NCBI GenBank assembly: GCA_037447655.1
Contig: JBBHKE010002557.1
Location: 124,001 to 188,000 of the forward strand
Direction of reading: 5' to 3'
Length of the DNA: 64,000 nucleotides
From: Zygnema cylindricum
Taxonomy: Eukaryota; Streptophyta; Zygnematophyceae; Zygnematales; Zygnemataceae
The notes beneath the pieces are model-generated. The model saw only the letters and a program-made list of their open reading frames with translations. It made no database searches and had not been told where the DNA came from. This document shows, piece by piece, positions 10,951-22,812 of this stretch. A program made the translations under genes and the position numbers. Numbering within the stretch: position 1 is the first letter of the stretch; each line of letters begins with the position of its first letter.

Positions 10951-11110
10951 TTCAATTGCTGTACTGCTATACTGCCACGATGCGATAAGTCCGCCATTGA
11001 GATGTAGTGGGACTAGGTGACTCGCAAATTGCTATATTGCTATGCTGCGATACTGCGTTAGTGTATCATCGCAGCTGCGCCAGCATACTGAGTCTAAAGC
11101 TTTAGGGGAG

Positions 11111-11708
11111 TGTTGTTTTTAGAAAGCTTTCAATCTCAGCAAATTAGTAGGACGGCAGAAAGGTAGTAATTTGAAGCGTAAGGATATGCGTCATCACTTG
11201 AGGACTACGCAGCTGCTATGCATACAGAGCACCGCAGCAACGTAGCTGCTGTGCAGACAGAGCAGCGCAGCTGTTTTGCAGTCAGAGCAGCGCAGCACTG
11301 CAGCTGCTATGCAGACAGAGCAGCACAGCAGCGAAGCTGCGACACAGACATGACAAACGCAGTTGCGGTTATTTTGGATATGATCCGTATAGACAACGCA
11401 GCTGCTGCTATCTTGGATATGATTCGGTACGGGACACCGCAACTGCTTTTGATATGAATCATGTCAACGGACCTCAACTTAGTGGGTAGCTCAGTGGTAG
11501 CTTAGTGGTAGCTCAGTGGTAGCTTAGTGGTAGCTCAGTGGTAGCTTAACAAATTAGTATAAGCCAAGTAGAGTGGCGTATCTCTCAAGTACACTAGTAT
11601 TGCCAGGACAACACAAGTGTAAGACTTAGAACTCAGAACACATCTTGTATCCAGACTTACAAGTAGTAAAACTGCAAACAGTTTTTGGGAAGCTTTTGAG
11701 TATAATAT
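11111..11708 (+). repeat. 3' LTR of the host C element, left part (split by element B)
   Basis: It starts TGTTGTTTTTAGAAAGC after AAAGCTTTAGGGGAG. It carries diverged CAGCTGC units (11205-11345) and TTAGTGGTAGCTC units (about 11475-11550). The B element interrupts it at AATAT (11704-11708), and the LTR resumes at 18167. Confidence 0.85.
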
Positions 11709-12761
11709 TGTAGAAATTAATGATCCATTTAAAGTATTTTCTAGGTCTAAATAGAAATATAGAAAGAAGCCGAGGCAGTCTACCTCTAACTTCTCTCTCC
11801 AACTCTCAAACTTGTCGCAGTCACTGAGAAATTGGAGAGGGAGCTATAGCCATGGCTACCTAGGCTAACCAGAAGTTTACGGGATTATATATTAGTTAGG
11901 GGTTTTATTCCTAAAAAGATAGTGTCGCCTACAGGATTTGATCCTTGTACCTACCGGCCGGCAAGCAGACGGTAGACGGTAGCCTTAGCCGTTAAGTCTT
12001 CATCGAATGTTACGTAATATAGGGTATGATATTTAATTAAATGTTATTGAGTAGGAAAATTCATTTAACTATAACTAGTTACGGGAGACATAGATCCATA
12101 ATTGTAAAAGTACGGATAGCGGTACGGATAAGAAACCAATACCGCGCATTTGTTTCTTTATAGAAAAGAATATCGCACATGCATTTATTACGGCTACGAT
12201 TAAATATGAATTTAATCGAACGGTCGAATTAACGCCGAGATCGCGGAAGAGGATTTCAGCGGTTTATGGACATCGCCACATCGGACGACACGTGGTGGAA
12301 TAACATTAGATCGCGTCATCTCCGAGGATTACGGGAACGAATCCGGACATACCACGTGTCGACATTTAGGCCATGTCGTACGAAGTTCGTACAAAAAGTA
12401 CACCGGCAGTTGTACTTTTGTGTACGGAGCTGCATTCTGATTCGCTCCGAACATCAGAAGATTGAGTCTGTGAGAGAGATAGGACTTAGAAAAATTAGGA
12501 GATAGGACCCTCTCTCCCACAGAGCTTCTATACAAAAGGTCAACTTTGACGCTCCATAACTCACTGCTCAGCGGAGCAAATTTAGAGATTCTTTTTGCTA
12601 TCGACTGAGGGGAGTCTTGTGTCACAGGGGTGAAGTTGGTCAGAGTTTTTGTGTGCCAGGGTGGCAGTTATTTTTGCTGAAACACAAAGGGGTAAGGATT
12701 ATCCTAGAGGCTTCTTACAAAGCTGTCCACTCTTACGACTTATGGAGATCTCAGAGTTTCA
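11709..12761 (+). repeat. 5' LTR of element B
   Basis: TGTAGAAATTAATGATCC...CTCAGAGTTTCA. The 3' copy, the solo LTR at 19879 and the minus-strand copy at 24458-25528 all end in CTCAGAGTTTCA, which fixes the right boundary. Gag starts at 12742, 20 nt before this end. Confidence 0.9.
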
Positions 12762-14976
12762 AGTTATGGGCCCACCCTCTAGGGTACCAATCTTTAATGA
12801 AACTAGCTTCATATACTGGGAAAGTATGATGATAGGAGCTCTATGCGAAAAATGGTTTTGGGGGATAGTGAGTGGATGGTTGGGGCGTCCATCAAGTCTT
12901 GGAATTCCTCCAGGGTTTGGAGGAAGCACATTCACCAAAAAAGAGGATCCACCTTCAACGGAGGAAACAAAAGAAGGAGAGGTGGTAGACAAAGGAAAGG
13001 AGAAGGAGGCGACCACACCAATAACAACTGGTTTAGCATTCATGTCACCTATTCCGAGGAACGAGGAGAATGATACTGAAACCTCAGACTTCAACAATAT
13101 AGCGGCAAAGCAGTTCATCGTACGCCATCTCACTCAAAGACTTGCATGTCCTCATTTGCAGGTAGAAAGGGCATCTGATCTTTGGATGGCTCTCATAGAG
13201 ATGTACCGAAGTGGTACGATTCAGCAACAACAGTTGGGTGATCAGAAAGTTAAAGAGTATGTATACAAAGGGGGAATTATGTTCGATTTTTGCAATGAGC
13301 TTGGTACACTCTTCATGGAGCTAGAGAGTGCGGGAAAAGTTTTTAGTGAAAAAGAAAAGGTTAATTGTTTACTGATGAAGTTACCTGATGAGTTCGGGAA
13401 CATAGTCAACCATGTGCAGGACTTGCCGGACTCAAGGTGGATATGGAATTCAGTGGTAGGGATGATTCTCGTTCGAGAGAATACGATTGAGATCCGAAGG
13501 GGAGGAAAGAGTGGCCAAGCCTTGGCAACTTCGACGGATTGGAGGAACAAGGATTCCCGGAAACCACTCGGAAACTATGGGGGTAGGGAGCAGAAAAAAC
13601 AGGTTGACGAGTTCGAACCAAGGGCTCCCAAAGGTTTATGTTATTTTTGTAAGAAACCGGGGCACTATATGGCAGAGTGCACTAAGCTAATCGAGCTTCG
13701 GTTAAAGGAGGGGCAGACCGGTGGTACCCCGAGAGGAAAGAAAAAGGCCCTTGTCACACAGGTACTTGAGGCGGAATCCGAGGACGAGGACGATGAGCTC
13801 CTTTTGGATGAGGAGTTGGAGGCGAAAACTGAGGTTGAAATTCCACGAAGGCAGAAATGTGCTTACGGTGGATTGAAAGGTGAAGCAGGCTGGATTATAG
13901 ATTCAGGTGCCTCAATGCACATGTGTAAGGATAGACACCTGTTCACTAAGATAAGAAAGATTCCCACCGTAGAGATAGAGTACGGGGATGGGAGGATAGT
14001 CACCACTACTCTTGTAGGATCGGTAGATCTGAAAGTGTTAGTAGAAGGAAAGACATTCATATTAACATTCTCCGATGTATTGTTTATTCCGGAGCTAAAC
14101 AAAAACCTTTTCTCTACATCTGTATTAGATGATAAGGGTTTTTTTACTAGCACTAGGGAAGGAGTCTTTAATGCTAGTTTTGAGGAGGATGTCTATTTCA
14201 TTGCTGAGAAAGGTAGCCATGGGATGTTTAGGCTGATCTTAAGTAATGAAATGAAGAAACTTTATTATGCTGGTGTTCATGATATTATGATGTGGCATAA
14301 GAGGCTTGGGCATGTGAATCTAGATAAGTTAAGAGAGATGAAAAAGATGGGAGTGGTGGAAGGGATTCAGTTCAATGAGAGTGATGATATAAGAGATTGT
14401 AGTGGGTGTGCTCAAAGTAAAGCACACAGATTACCCTTTCCTAAAACAGCCACCTACAAGGGAGAAAAACTTCTAGATCTAGTACACACAGATATTTGGG
14501 GACCAGCTAGAGTGCCCTCACCCGGGGGGAAGAGATTTATGATGACTATAACTGATGATTGGTCTCGGTATTCCCGGGTGTATTTTTTGAAAAACAAGTC
14601 AGAAGCTGAGGATTATTTTAGACAATATAAAGCATGGAGCGAAAAACTCCATGAAACTCTAATCAAGAGAGTAAGGAGTGATAATGGTGGAGAGTATACT
14701 TCTAACCAGTTTGAGGTTTTTTTGAGGGAAGATGGGGTCCAACACCAAAAGAAAGTTCCAGAAAATCCGGAACAGAATGGGGTAGTTGAAAGGTTAAATC
14801 GAACACTAAGTGATAGTGCTAGAAGTATGTTGTCAGATAAAAAGATAGGAAAAAGATTTTGGGCAGAAGCAATGAACTGTGCTAATTATCTCAAGAATAG
14901 AGTTCTTACTTCAGCTATAAAAGATCAAACACCTTATGAGAGATGGACACGCCGGAAACCAGACATATCTCACTAA
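12742..14976 (+). pseudogene. Element B gag-protease-integrase
   Basis: One open frame of 744 codons from ATG 12742 (MEISEFQVMGPPSR). The upstream extension of the frame into the LTR lacks an ATG and is not shared by other copies. Domains: gag to about residue 290; CCHC knuckle CYFCKKPGHYMAEC from residue 300; protease DSGAS with Asp 387; GAG-pre-integrase HHCC region near 520-570; integrase catalytic Asp 584, Asp 647 and Glu 683, giving exactly 35 residues between the last two (DD35E). It stops with TAA (14974-14976) after KPDISH, inside the copia integrase tail; readable sequence continues in the same frame. Confidence 0.9.
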
Positions 14977-15143
14977 AAGGTTTTCGGCAGTCAAGTATTT
15001 AGTCTAGATACAGATCGATCTAATTGGAAGCTAGATCCTAAAGGAAAACCGGGATACTTATTAGGATATGATGAAGATGTTAAAGGATATAGAGTTTATG
15101 ATCTAAAAGGGAAGATATAATCTTCGTAAAACATCTAGTAGTT

Positions 15144-16400
15144 ATGGATGAAGGAAAGTCTGTGGATCCCTTCAAATATACGAAGTCAGTAAAAATCAGA
15201 TTTGAGTCAGAAAATTCTGATGACTTTGAGCTTCCTAACTATCCAGGTTTTAGAGACGGTGACATTCTTGCAGGTACAAATCAGACTGAAAAGGACTCGG
15301 CTTTGGAAACTCCGGTGACAACTCTACCCGAAGCGGAAGACGTGGTGGAAATTGATTTGGAATCAAGGGATAGGGGAGAAACCGAGTTTGTTCGAAAGAA
15401 TCCACGAGAACCATCTATTCCGGCCTCAGATTTTGAGGGGGGAAGGAGAAGTAGTAAAAGACTACAAGAAAAACAGGTTAATAACAAGGTAACTAAACTA
15501 TCTCATCAAGATGAACCTCAAACTTATGGAGAGGCGATGACTTGTCCAGAAAGAAACCGGTGGAAGACAGCCATCAATGAGGAGATGGCCTCAATTCTGG
15601 CAGCCGATACTTGGGAGCTGGTGGATTGTCCACCTAACCGAAAACCAATCGGTTGTAAGTGGGTTTTCAAATTAAAACTGAACCTAGATAACACAATCGA
15701 GCGCTACAAGGCCCGACTAGTGGCAAAGGGATTTACACAAAAGGAGGGAATTGACTACGAGGAAACCTTTGCCCCGGTGGTCAGATTTCCCTCCGTCCGT
15801 ATACTTCTCAGCCTCGGAGCAGCGGAAGACATGGAAGTGCACCAGATGGACATCAAAACAGCCTTTTTGCTTGGAGAATTGGAAGAGGAGATCTTCATGC
15901 GACAACCTGAAGGGTTTGTGGAAGAAAGAGAGGAGAGTAACGTATGCCGGCTGATTAAATCTCTTAATGGTTTGAAACAGGCGCCTCGACAGTGGAATAA
16001 GAATCTTGATGAGTTTCTTACCAGTCAGGGATATATCCGGATCACCTCAGATCACTCAATCTATGTTTTCGAAGATGAGGAAGGTTTTATATTTATTGCA
16101 ATTTATGTTGATGATTTGCTTGTTTTAAGTAAATCAATGGAAAAAATTAATAAACTGAAAACCGATCTTAAAGGGAGATTTGAAATGAAGGATATGGGGG
16201 AAGCAAAATATATTTTGGGAATTCAAGTAGAGAGAGACCGAAAAAGAAAGATTATAAGATTGACTCAAAAGGAAGCAATAGGGAACATGCTTGAAAAATT
16301 TCAAATGGATAAAGCTAATAGTTGTACAACTCCAATGGAATTAAAGAAGGGAAGTGAGGGGAGTGAGGAAGAAGGAGTCATAGTCTTAGACGAGGAATAA
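15144..16400 (+). pseudogene. Element B reverse transcriptase
   Basis: Open for 418 codons. After an acidic linker come ELVDCPPNRKPIGCKWVFKLK, RYKARLVAKGFTQKEGIDYE, HQMDIKTAFLLGELEEEIFM, SLNGLKQAPRQWN (Tyr-to-Asn in the usual SLYGL) and an intact YVDD catalytic box at 16104-16115. It ends at a TAA (16398-16400), after which RNase H follows with no frame change. This is the most intact RT in the window. Confidence 0.9.
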
Positions 16401-16421
16401 TCTCTTGAAGAACAGAAGTTC

Positions 16422-17097
16422 ATGCAGACTATTCCTTACAGGCAAGTAGCGGGAAGTCTAAACTATTTTATGAATTGTACCCGGCCGGATTTAGCTGCAG
16501 GTGTAGGAGTGCTGAGTAGAAGTCTAAATGCTCCCACTAAGAGGGATTCGAAGGCAGCTAAGAGAGTCTTTAGATACTTGATAGGAACTAGGGATCTATG
16601 GTTGCATTTGGGTGGGGAGAATACTGACATCACTACTTGGACTGATGCCAGTTATGGTGATGCTCCGATGAGAAGATGCACTTCTGGATATGTATTATAT
16701 GTGGGTGATGGGGCTTGTTGTTGGAGTAGCAAACAGCAAAAGGTTATTGCTCAGTCCACCATGGAGGCTGAATATATGGCCTCTTGCTCTGCTGTAAAAG
16801 AATTGATGTGGGTCAAGTCTTTGCTTAGTGAGCTTGGTCACCTTAAGAGTGGTGTGCAGAAAATATTTTGTGATAATCAGGCAGCAAAAGCTATTTCTAC
16901 CAATCCTAAACATCATTTTAAAGCCAAACACATGGACATTAGACTCAGCTTTTTTAGGGAGAAAGTAGAAAAAAAAAAATCAGTTTAGAGTACCGACCAG
17001 ATAGTGAGATGGTAGCAGATATGATGACCAAACTTGTGCCTTCCCCTAAGCTAATTTTCTGCAGGGAGAAGTGTGGTCTGAAATTAAAGATTGACTA
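16422..17097 (+). pseudogene. Element B RNase H
   Basis: Motifs: RQVAGSLNYFMNCTRPDLAAGVG, WTDASYGDAPMRRCTSGY, QSTMEAEYMASCSAVKELMWVKSL and FCDNQAAKAISTNPKHHFKAKHMDIR. The frame is lost in an A-run near 16970. The remaining tail (DMMTKLVPSPKL-like) is readable in another frame to the TAG at about 17095, 15 bp before the polypurine tract. Confidence 0.9.
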
Positions 17098-17111
17098 GAA
17101 AATAAGGGGAG

Positions 17112-18166
17112 TGTAGAAATTAATGATCCATTTAAAGTATTTTCTAGGTCTAAATAGAAATATAGAAAGAAGGCGAGGCAGTCTACCTATAACTTCTCTC
17201 TCCAACTCTCAAACTTGTCGAAGTCACTAAGAAATTGGAGAGGGAGCTAGAGCCATGGCTACCTAGGCTAACCAGAAGTTTACGGGATTATATATTAGTT
17301 AGGGGTTTGATTGCTAAAAAGATAGTGCCGCCTATAGGATTTGATCCTTGTACCTACCTGGCAAGAGGCAGCAGTAGACGGTAGCCTTAGCCGTTAAGTC
17401 TTCATCGAATGTAACGTAATATAGGGTATGATATTTAATTAAATGTTATTGAATAGGAAAATTCATTAAACTATAACTGGTTACGGGAGACATAGATCCA
17501 TAATTGTAAAAGTACGGATAGCGGTACATATAAAAAACCAATACGGCGCATTTGTTTCTGTATAGAAAACAATATCGCACATGCATTTATTACAGCTACG
17601 ATTAAATATGAATTTAATCGGACGGCCGGAATTTACGCCGAGATCGCGGAAGAGGATTTCGGCGGTTTATGCACATCGCCACATTGGACGACACGTGGCG
17701 GAATAACATTGGATCGCGGCATCTCCGAGGATTACGGGAACGAATCCGAACATACCACGTGTCGACATTTAGGCCATGTCGTACGATGTTCGTACAAAAA
17801 GTACACCGGCAGCTGTACTTTTGTGTACGGAGCTGCATTCTGATTGGCTCCGTACATCATAGTAGATAGAGTCTGTGAGAGAGATAGGACTTAGAAAAAT
17901 TAGGAGATAGGACCCTCTCTCCCAGAGAGCTTCTGTACAAAAGGTCAACTTTGACCCTTCATAACTTACTGCTCAGGGGAGCAAATTTAGAGATTCTTTT
18001 CGCTATCGACTCAGGGGAGTCTTCTCTTCTCAGGGGTGAAGTTGGTCAGAGTTTTTGTCTGCCAGGGTGGCAGTTATTTTTGCTGAAACACAAAGGGGTC
18101 AGGATTATCCTAGAGGCTTCTTGGAAGCTGTCCACTCTGAGGACTTATGGAGGTCTCAGAGTTTCA
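17112..18166 (+). repeat. 3' LTR of element B
   Basis: TGTAGAAATTAATG...GTCTCAGAGTTTCA, followed by the target duplication AATAT. It retains an in-frame copy of the gag start ATGGAGGTCTCAGAG near its right end. Confidence 0.9.
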
Positions 18167-18396
18167 AATATCTTGAGTGTTTTCGGGTCAATTATGCTCA
18201 AACTTTGGGAGTTGTCACTGTTTATGCTACTCTATATTTTGATAGAGTTTTGAGAGGTTTGGATGCTTATGTAAGAATTGGTGAGCACTTGAAAACAGCT
18301 GTTTGGTAGGATTCTTGATAGCTTGTAAGAGTGTATCATGTCTACTTCTACTACTAGTGTTGTTCCTCCACCTGCATTGGTGGTCGTAGAACAACA
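18167..18396 (+). repeat. 3' LTR of the host C element, right part
   Basis: It continues the C LTR from TCTTGAGTGTT to GTAGAACAACA. It directly abuts RT sequence of element D at 18397, so the C element had inserted into D. Confidence 0.85.
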
Positions 18397-19375
18397 GATA
18401 ATACCATTGAGAGATATAAGGTTCGGTTGGTGGTAAAGGGGTTTACCCAAAAAGAAGGGATAGATTATTTTGAGACCTTTGCTCCGGTAGTTCGATTCCC
18501 ATCTGTAAGGATCCTCCTTAGTTTAGCAGCAGCGAAAGACATTGAGATCCATCACATGGATATTAACACCGCCTTCCTCAACGGTGAACTGAAGGCTGAA
18601 ATCTTCATGCAGCAACTAGAAGGTTTTGTAGAGGAAGGAGAGGAAAGCAAAGTCTGCAGACTTATAAAGTCCTTATATGGACTTAAGCATGCCCCTTGAC
18701 AATGGAATAAGAAACTAGATGAGTTTCTTACCAGTCTGGGGTATATTCGGATCAGTTATGACCATTCTATTTATATGTTTGAGGATGAGAATGGTGTGAT
18801 TTTTATTGCAATCTATGTGGATGGCTTGCTGGTATTAACTAGGTCTATGGAAGAGATAAATAGACTAAAGAAAGATCTTAGAAGTAGATTTGACATGAAG
18901 GATTCAGGGGAGGCTAAATATATTCTGGGAATTCAAATGGAAAGGAATAGGGGGAAGAGGATAATCAAACTTACTCAGAAAGAGGCTATAGGTAATATGC
19001 TTTAGAAATTTCAGATGGAGAATGTTAACAGTTGTACCACTCGCATGGACTTGAAGAAAGTAAGTGATGGGAGTGTACAAGGAGGAGTGATAATGCTAGA
19101 TGATCAGATGAGTCTAGAAGAGAGCAATTTATGAAGTCTATTCCTTACAGACAGGTTATAGGAAGTTTGATTTACTTCATGAATTTTACCAGACCTGACA
19201 TGGCTGCAGCTGTTGGAGTCCTAAGTAGGAGTCTTAATGATCCCAGAAAGAGACATTGGGAGGCAGCCAAAAGAGTAATGAGATACCTGGTGGGAACTAG
19301 GAATCTGTGGTTGCATTTGGGAGGGGAGCACACTGACATCACTACTTCGAGTGATGCCAGTTATGGGGAATCCAC
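18397..19375 (+). pseudogene. Element D: RT-RNase H fragment of a B-like copia element
   Basis: RT blocks run from RYKVRLVVKGFTQKEGIDY through SLYGLKHAP (then a TGA) to LTQKEAIGNML (then TAG). RNase H follows up to SDASYGE, where homology stops. The catalytic box reads YVDG instead of YVDD (near 18814-18825), an inactivating change of the second Asp. The upstream part of D is not in the window; it lies beyond the inserted C element. Confidence 0.85.
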
Positions 19376-19878
19376 ATTAGAAAACACTCACATAAAGATA
19401 AACTTTAAGTAAGAAGAAGCTTATGTCCACATAACATTAGCTTGGTCTCTTGCCCTCGTGGCTCAACCCTTCTTTTTAAAGCGTTTTCCACTACTATCCA
19501 CTCTTAATAATTCTATCTCTTAACTACTAAAACACTATTTAGTTTTGTAACAGGTTTCAGTGCCAAAATGCCAATGCTCCAATTTGGTTTTAATCGCTCA
19601 AGACCAAAATCATTCACAATTTCCACCAACTTTTCCAAAAGAAAAGATGTCTACTTTTCTCTTAGACTTCACTATTTATCCATCATCGCCCCGGACTTGG
19701 CAGGCCAGAGTTAACGCTCCGTTGAACAAGTTTTACCTGGGCCAATCATTGATCAGCTAGGACTCAGACGGACCAATGCAAAAACGTGCGAAATCTCTTA
19801 CTAACTACGTAGCATTTCTACTTAATCAAACGCTACGTTTCACTACGTAACATTTACATGCAAAAGTGCGCGCCAAAC
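19376..19878. other. Unassigned stretch
   Basis: AT-rich DNA between the truncated RNase H and the solo LTR. I see no coding region, LTR or TIR. Short ORFs have no family features. Confidence 0.4.
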
Positions 19879-20510
19879 TGTAGAAATCAATGGTTATTTC
19901 ATTATTTTCTAGGTCTAAATTGGAATATAGAAAGAAGCCGAGGAAGTTTGCCTCTAACTTCTCTCCGAAACACCCACACTTGTTGCTGTCACTGAGAAGT
20001 TGGAGAGGAAGCTAGAGCCATGGCTACCTCGGCTATCCAGAGGTTTACGTGAAATAGATTATTCTATTTACAGATAGGAAGGTTTATTTGCTAAAAGGTA
20101 TATGTCAGTGACACGATTTGATCCTGACACCTGCCGACCGTCAAAGCACCGGTAGCCTTAGCCGTTAAGTCTAGAAGTTCCAATACATACTATGAGGTTT
20201 GATTTGTATTCATATGTTACGGGGTTGGAAAATTCATTTACCGGCGGATGTTTACGGTTACGTAGAACTCGTTATAAAAATGTACGGATTACGGTATGTA
20301 CAAGAAACAAGTACCGCGCATTTTGTTTCTTTTGCAAAACAAATATCGCGCATGTATTTATGACGGCTCTGATTGAAATCTGCATTTAATTGGACGATTT
20401 ATTTGCCAGGGTGGCAGTTGTTCTTGCTGAAACACAAAGGGGTCAGGGTTATCCTAGAGGCTTCTTGGAAGCTGTCCACTCTGAGGACTTATGGAGGTCT
20501 CAGAGTTTCA
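19879..20510 (+). mobile_element. Solo LTR of the B-like family, internally deleted, TSD CAAAC
   Basis: TGTAGAAATCAATGG...CTCAGAGTTTCA, flanked by CAAAC on both sides (19874-19878, 20511-20515). Compared with the 1053-bp B LTR, about 430 bp are missing at about 20395, where the sequence jumps to the GCCAGGGTGGCAG block. Confidence 0.85.
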
Positions 20511-20515
20511 CAAAC

Positions 20516-22471
20516 GAAACGCGACTTCGCACGAACGTGCTTCCCAAATTTCGCACGCAGAACTTCCAACGAAATTCCATAAACTGAAAGTCACGTTTCG
20601 TACTAAAAATTGTATGAAATGGACCATCGTGCGTACCAAACCAAATATTGATTTTGTTTAGTAATTTATAAAGGTATGTCTTAAATTCCGCGGAAAGTTT
20701 AACCCTTAACCCGTAACAATGAACACCTTATCGATATTTTGACCTCGCGCTATGGCTTTTATACACCAATCACTATATCTTTTAAAATACAACCCCAAAT
20801 CGTGCGATTCTTTCGCGAACGTCTATCAAATTCAAAACTCTATTTTCGTAACACTTAAATACCCATTTACGAACAAGTTCGATCCATTATTACTATTACA
20901 TTTACACTCAGGCTATCTTAAATGGAATTTAAAATAAATCATACATCAACCGTCGACTATCGAAAATGGTCGAAGATCCTCACAACACATCAACGCCACC
21001 ATTTTCGCAATTTTTTTTCGATCAGTCGTTTTCGCCTCTGTTGTTGAAAGAAACTTACGAAGAAGTTTTCTTGAATTGTCCATGTCGGCGAAATCTAAAC
21101 ATGTGTGAGTATTGATTGTTGAAGTACTGTTTGCTGACTTGTATTGATAAAATATGAAACATGTATTACAAGCCACAAAACCTGCCCCCTTTACCATGTA
21201 TTTGTTTGGTGTTCTAACTTCATAAACATGCTCAAATTTTTTTCAACAATTTGAAGTGGCCTTGTTTTCTTTCACTATGTAATACAAAGCAATTTCACCA
21301 TTTTTGACTTTTGAAGTTCGTTTTGGATTGTAGTTTTAAGGGAAGCGAGAATGTTTATCTCCAATTTAGTGTATGACTAAGTTTTGTTTGAATTGTGGTC
21401 GAGTTTCTTTAACTTAAATAGCAATTCAATTTATCGATTTATTGTTTGACACATGTGACTACGCCAATAATTAAGACTAGTCGTGGGAAATTTACGTAAT
21501 AGTTTGCTTTTCACTGATTTATTAACCAATTATTACTACATGCCGAAGACATTGACATAATAATATGATATATTTGTGGAAACACGGTATAAAATGCGTA
21601 ATGATTACTTTGCAATAATGTACGACGTATGAATAAGCCAATAATTACGATTAGTCGCGTCGCCTAAAATATGCGAAATAGTGTACTAACGTGTGAGATT
21701 TGCGACGCTTTGTCGCGTTCCCTAAGATTTGCGAAATGAATAGCGTTACTACAGTACCGTGTCAAATTTGTGACGCTAATCATGATGTCACGTACTTCCA
21801 CGATACCAAAGAGTAGAAAGTATTATGACGTTTTCACTACGCGGTTTGTAAAAACGCATTCTGTCAAAACGTACAGTTTCACGTCATTATGACGTTTGCA
21901 CTGCGCGGTTTGTGAAAACGCAGGTACATCATAACCACATGTATTAAATCATTTTTTGTAATTTTTTCGTTAATACGCTACATTTTTGTACGTTAGCCAC
22001 ACTATTTAAAATGGCACTATCTAGAGTTGTTAACGCTGATTCAAAGTACAAAATACAAGAATGTTGGATTATAGGAATAGTAAAAAAAATCATTTATTTG
22101 GTTTTTTGGTTGACCGATCGTAAACGACAGTTTTTTTTCCCTACTGAATCAACCGAACGTAACCGCGCGACCCCCAAATTTTAGCAACCGAATCCGTTCC
22201 AGATCCGGCGCGGGCGGTCAGTTAACGGTCGGTCACGGTTTCGGTTTACCATTTGCGACCTGTGGTACACATGCTTACAGAATCGTACAAAAGTGGCATA
22301 AACTGACGGCAACATTTTCTCCAATGTTGTGTATCGGTAAATTTCCTATTGTTGTAATTCGGATAACCAACATTATCGATAATCGAACGGCAAGGGCGGC
22401 AAATATATCGCACTGTGACGAAAAACTTGCTATCGAAGATATATATGTAAATATATAATACTACCATACAC
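20516..22471. other. Intergenic DNA, no gene recognised
   Basis: AT-rich, with many CGAAA/TTACGTA-like words. A short direct repeat built on TATGACGTTT and GCGGTTTGT lies at about 21825-21925. ACACTATTTAAA near 22000 is a word shared with the internal part of the TA-flanked MITEs. No ORF shows family features. Confidence 0.4.
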
Positions 22472-22812
22472 TACACCGCCAATCGTAATTAGAGTAAATT
22501 ACTCTAATTCGGTTGCTCAAAATTTTGACTCTATCACATGAAATAGAGTAGATGATTCTAATTTTTTCATTATTCTATTAAAAGTAAAGTTTAATCAACG
22601 TTTTTAATTCTAATATAGGTTTGTTTTAAATAGTGTGGAGTACAAACGACCTCCGACCGTGCAAAATTGTACTTTATTAAGTACAAAAATACAAATAACC
22701 CCCCCGGCGAGGGCACTTTAGCCAGTCCCTTTATATTTGTGTGTACTAGATCTAAAAAATTTTCTCCCTTATAGGTGGATGTTTTATGAAAGGGAAATCT
22801 GTGTGCTTTACC

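Larger units (their letters stand above)
11709..18166 (+). mobile_element. B-family Ty1/copia element, both LTRs present, TSD AATAT
   Basis: LTRs are 11709-12761 (1053 bp) and 17112-18166 (1055 bp). A PBS of AGTTATGGGCCCACC follows the first, and the polypurine tract AAAATAAGGGGAG precedes the second. It is flanked by AATAT on both sides (11704-11708 and 18167-18171), inside a C-family LTR. The order gag-PR-IN-RT-RH is complete. Lesions: stop at 14974, frameshift near 15115, stop at 16398 and a frameshift at the A-run near 16970. The LTRs differ at many sites, so the insertion is not recent. Confidence 0.92.

Noticed and set aside
12649-12741. Upstream extension of element B gag into the LTR
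   Set aside because: It has no ATG and the extension is out of frame with gag in the other LTR copies; the conserved ATG is 12742.
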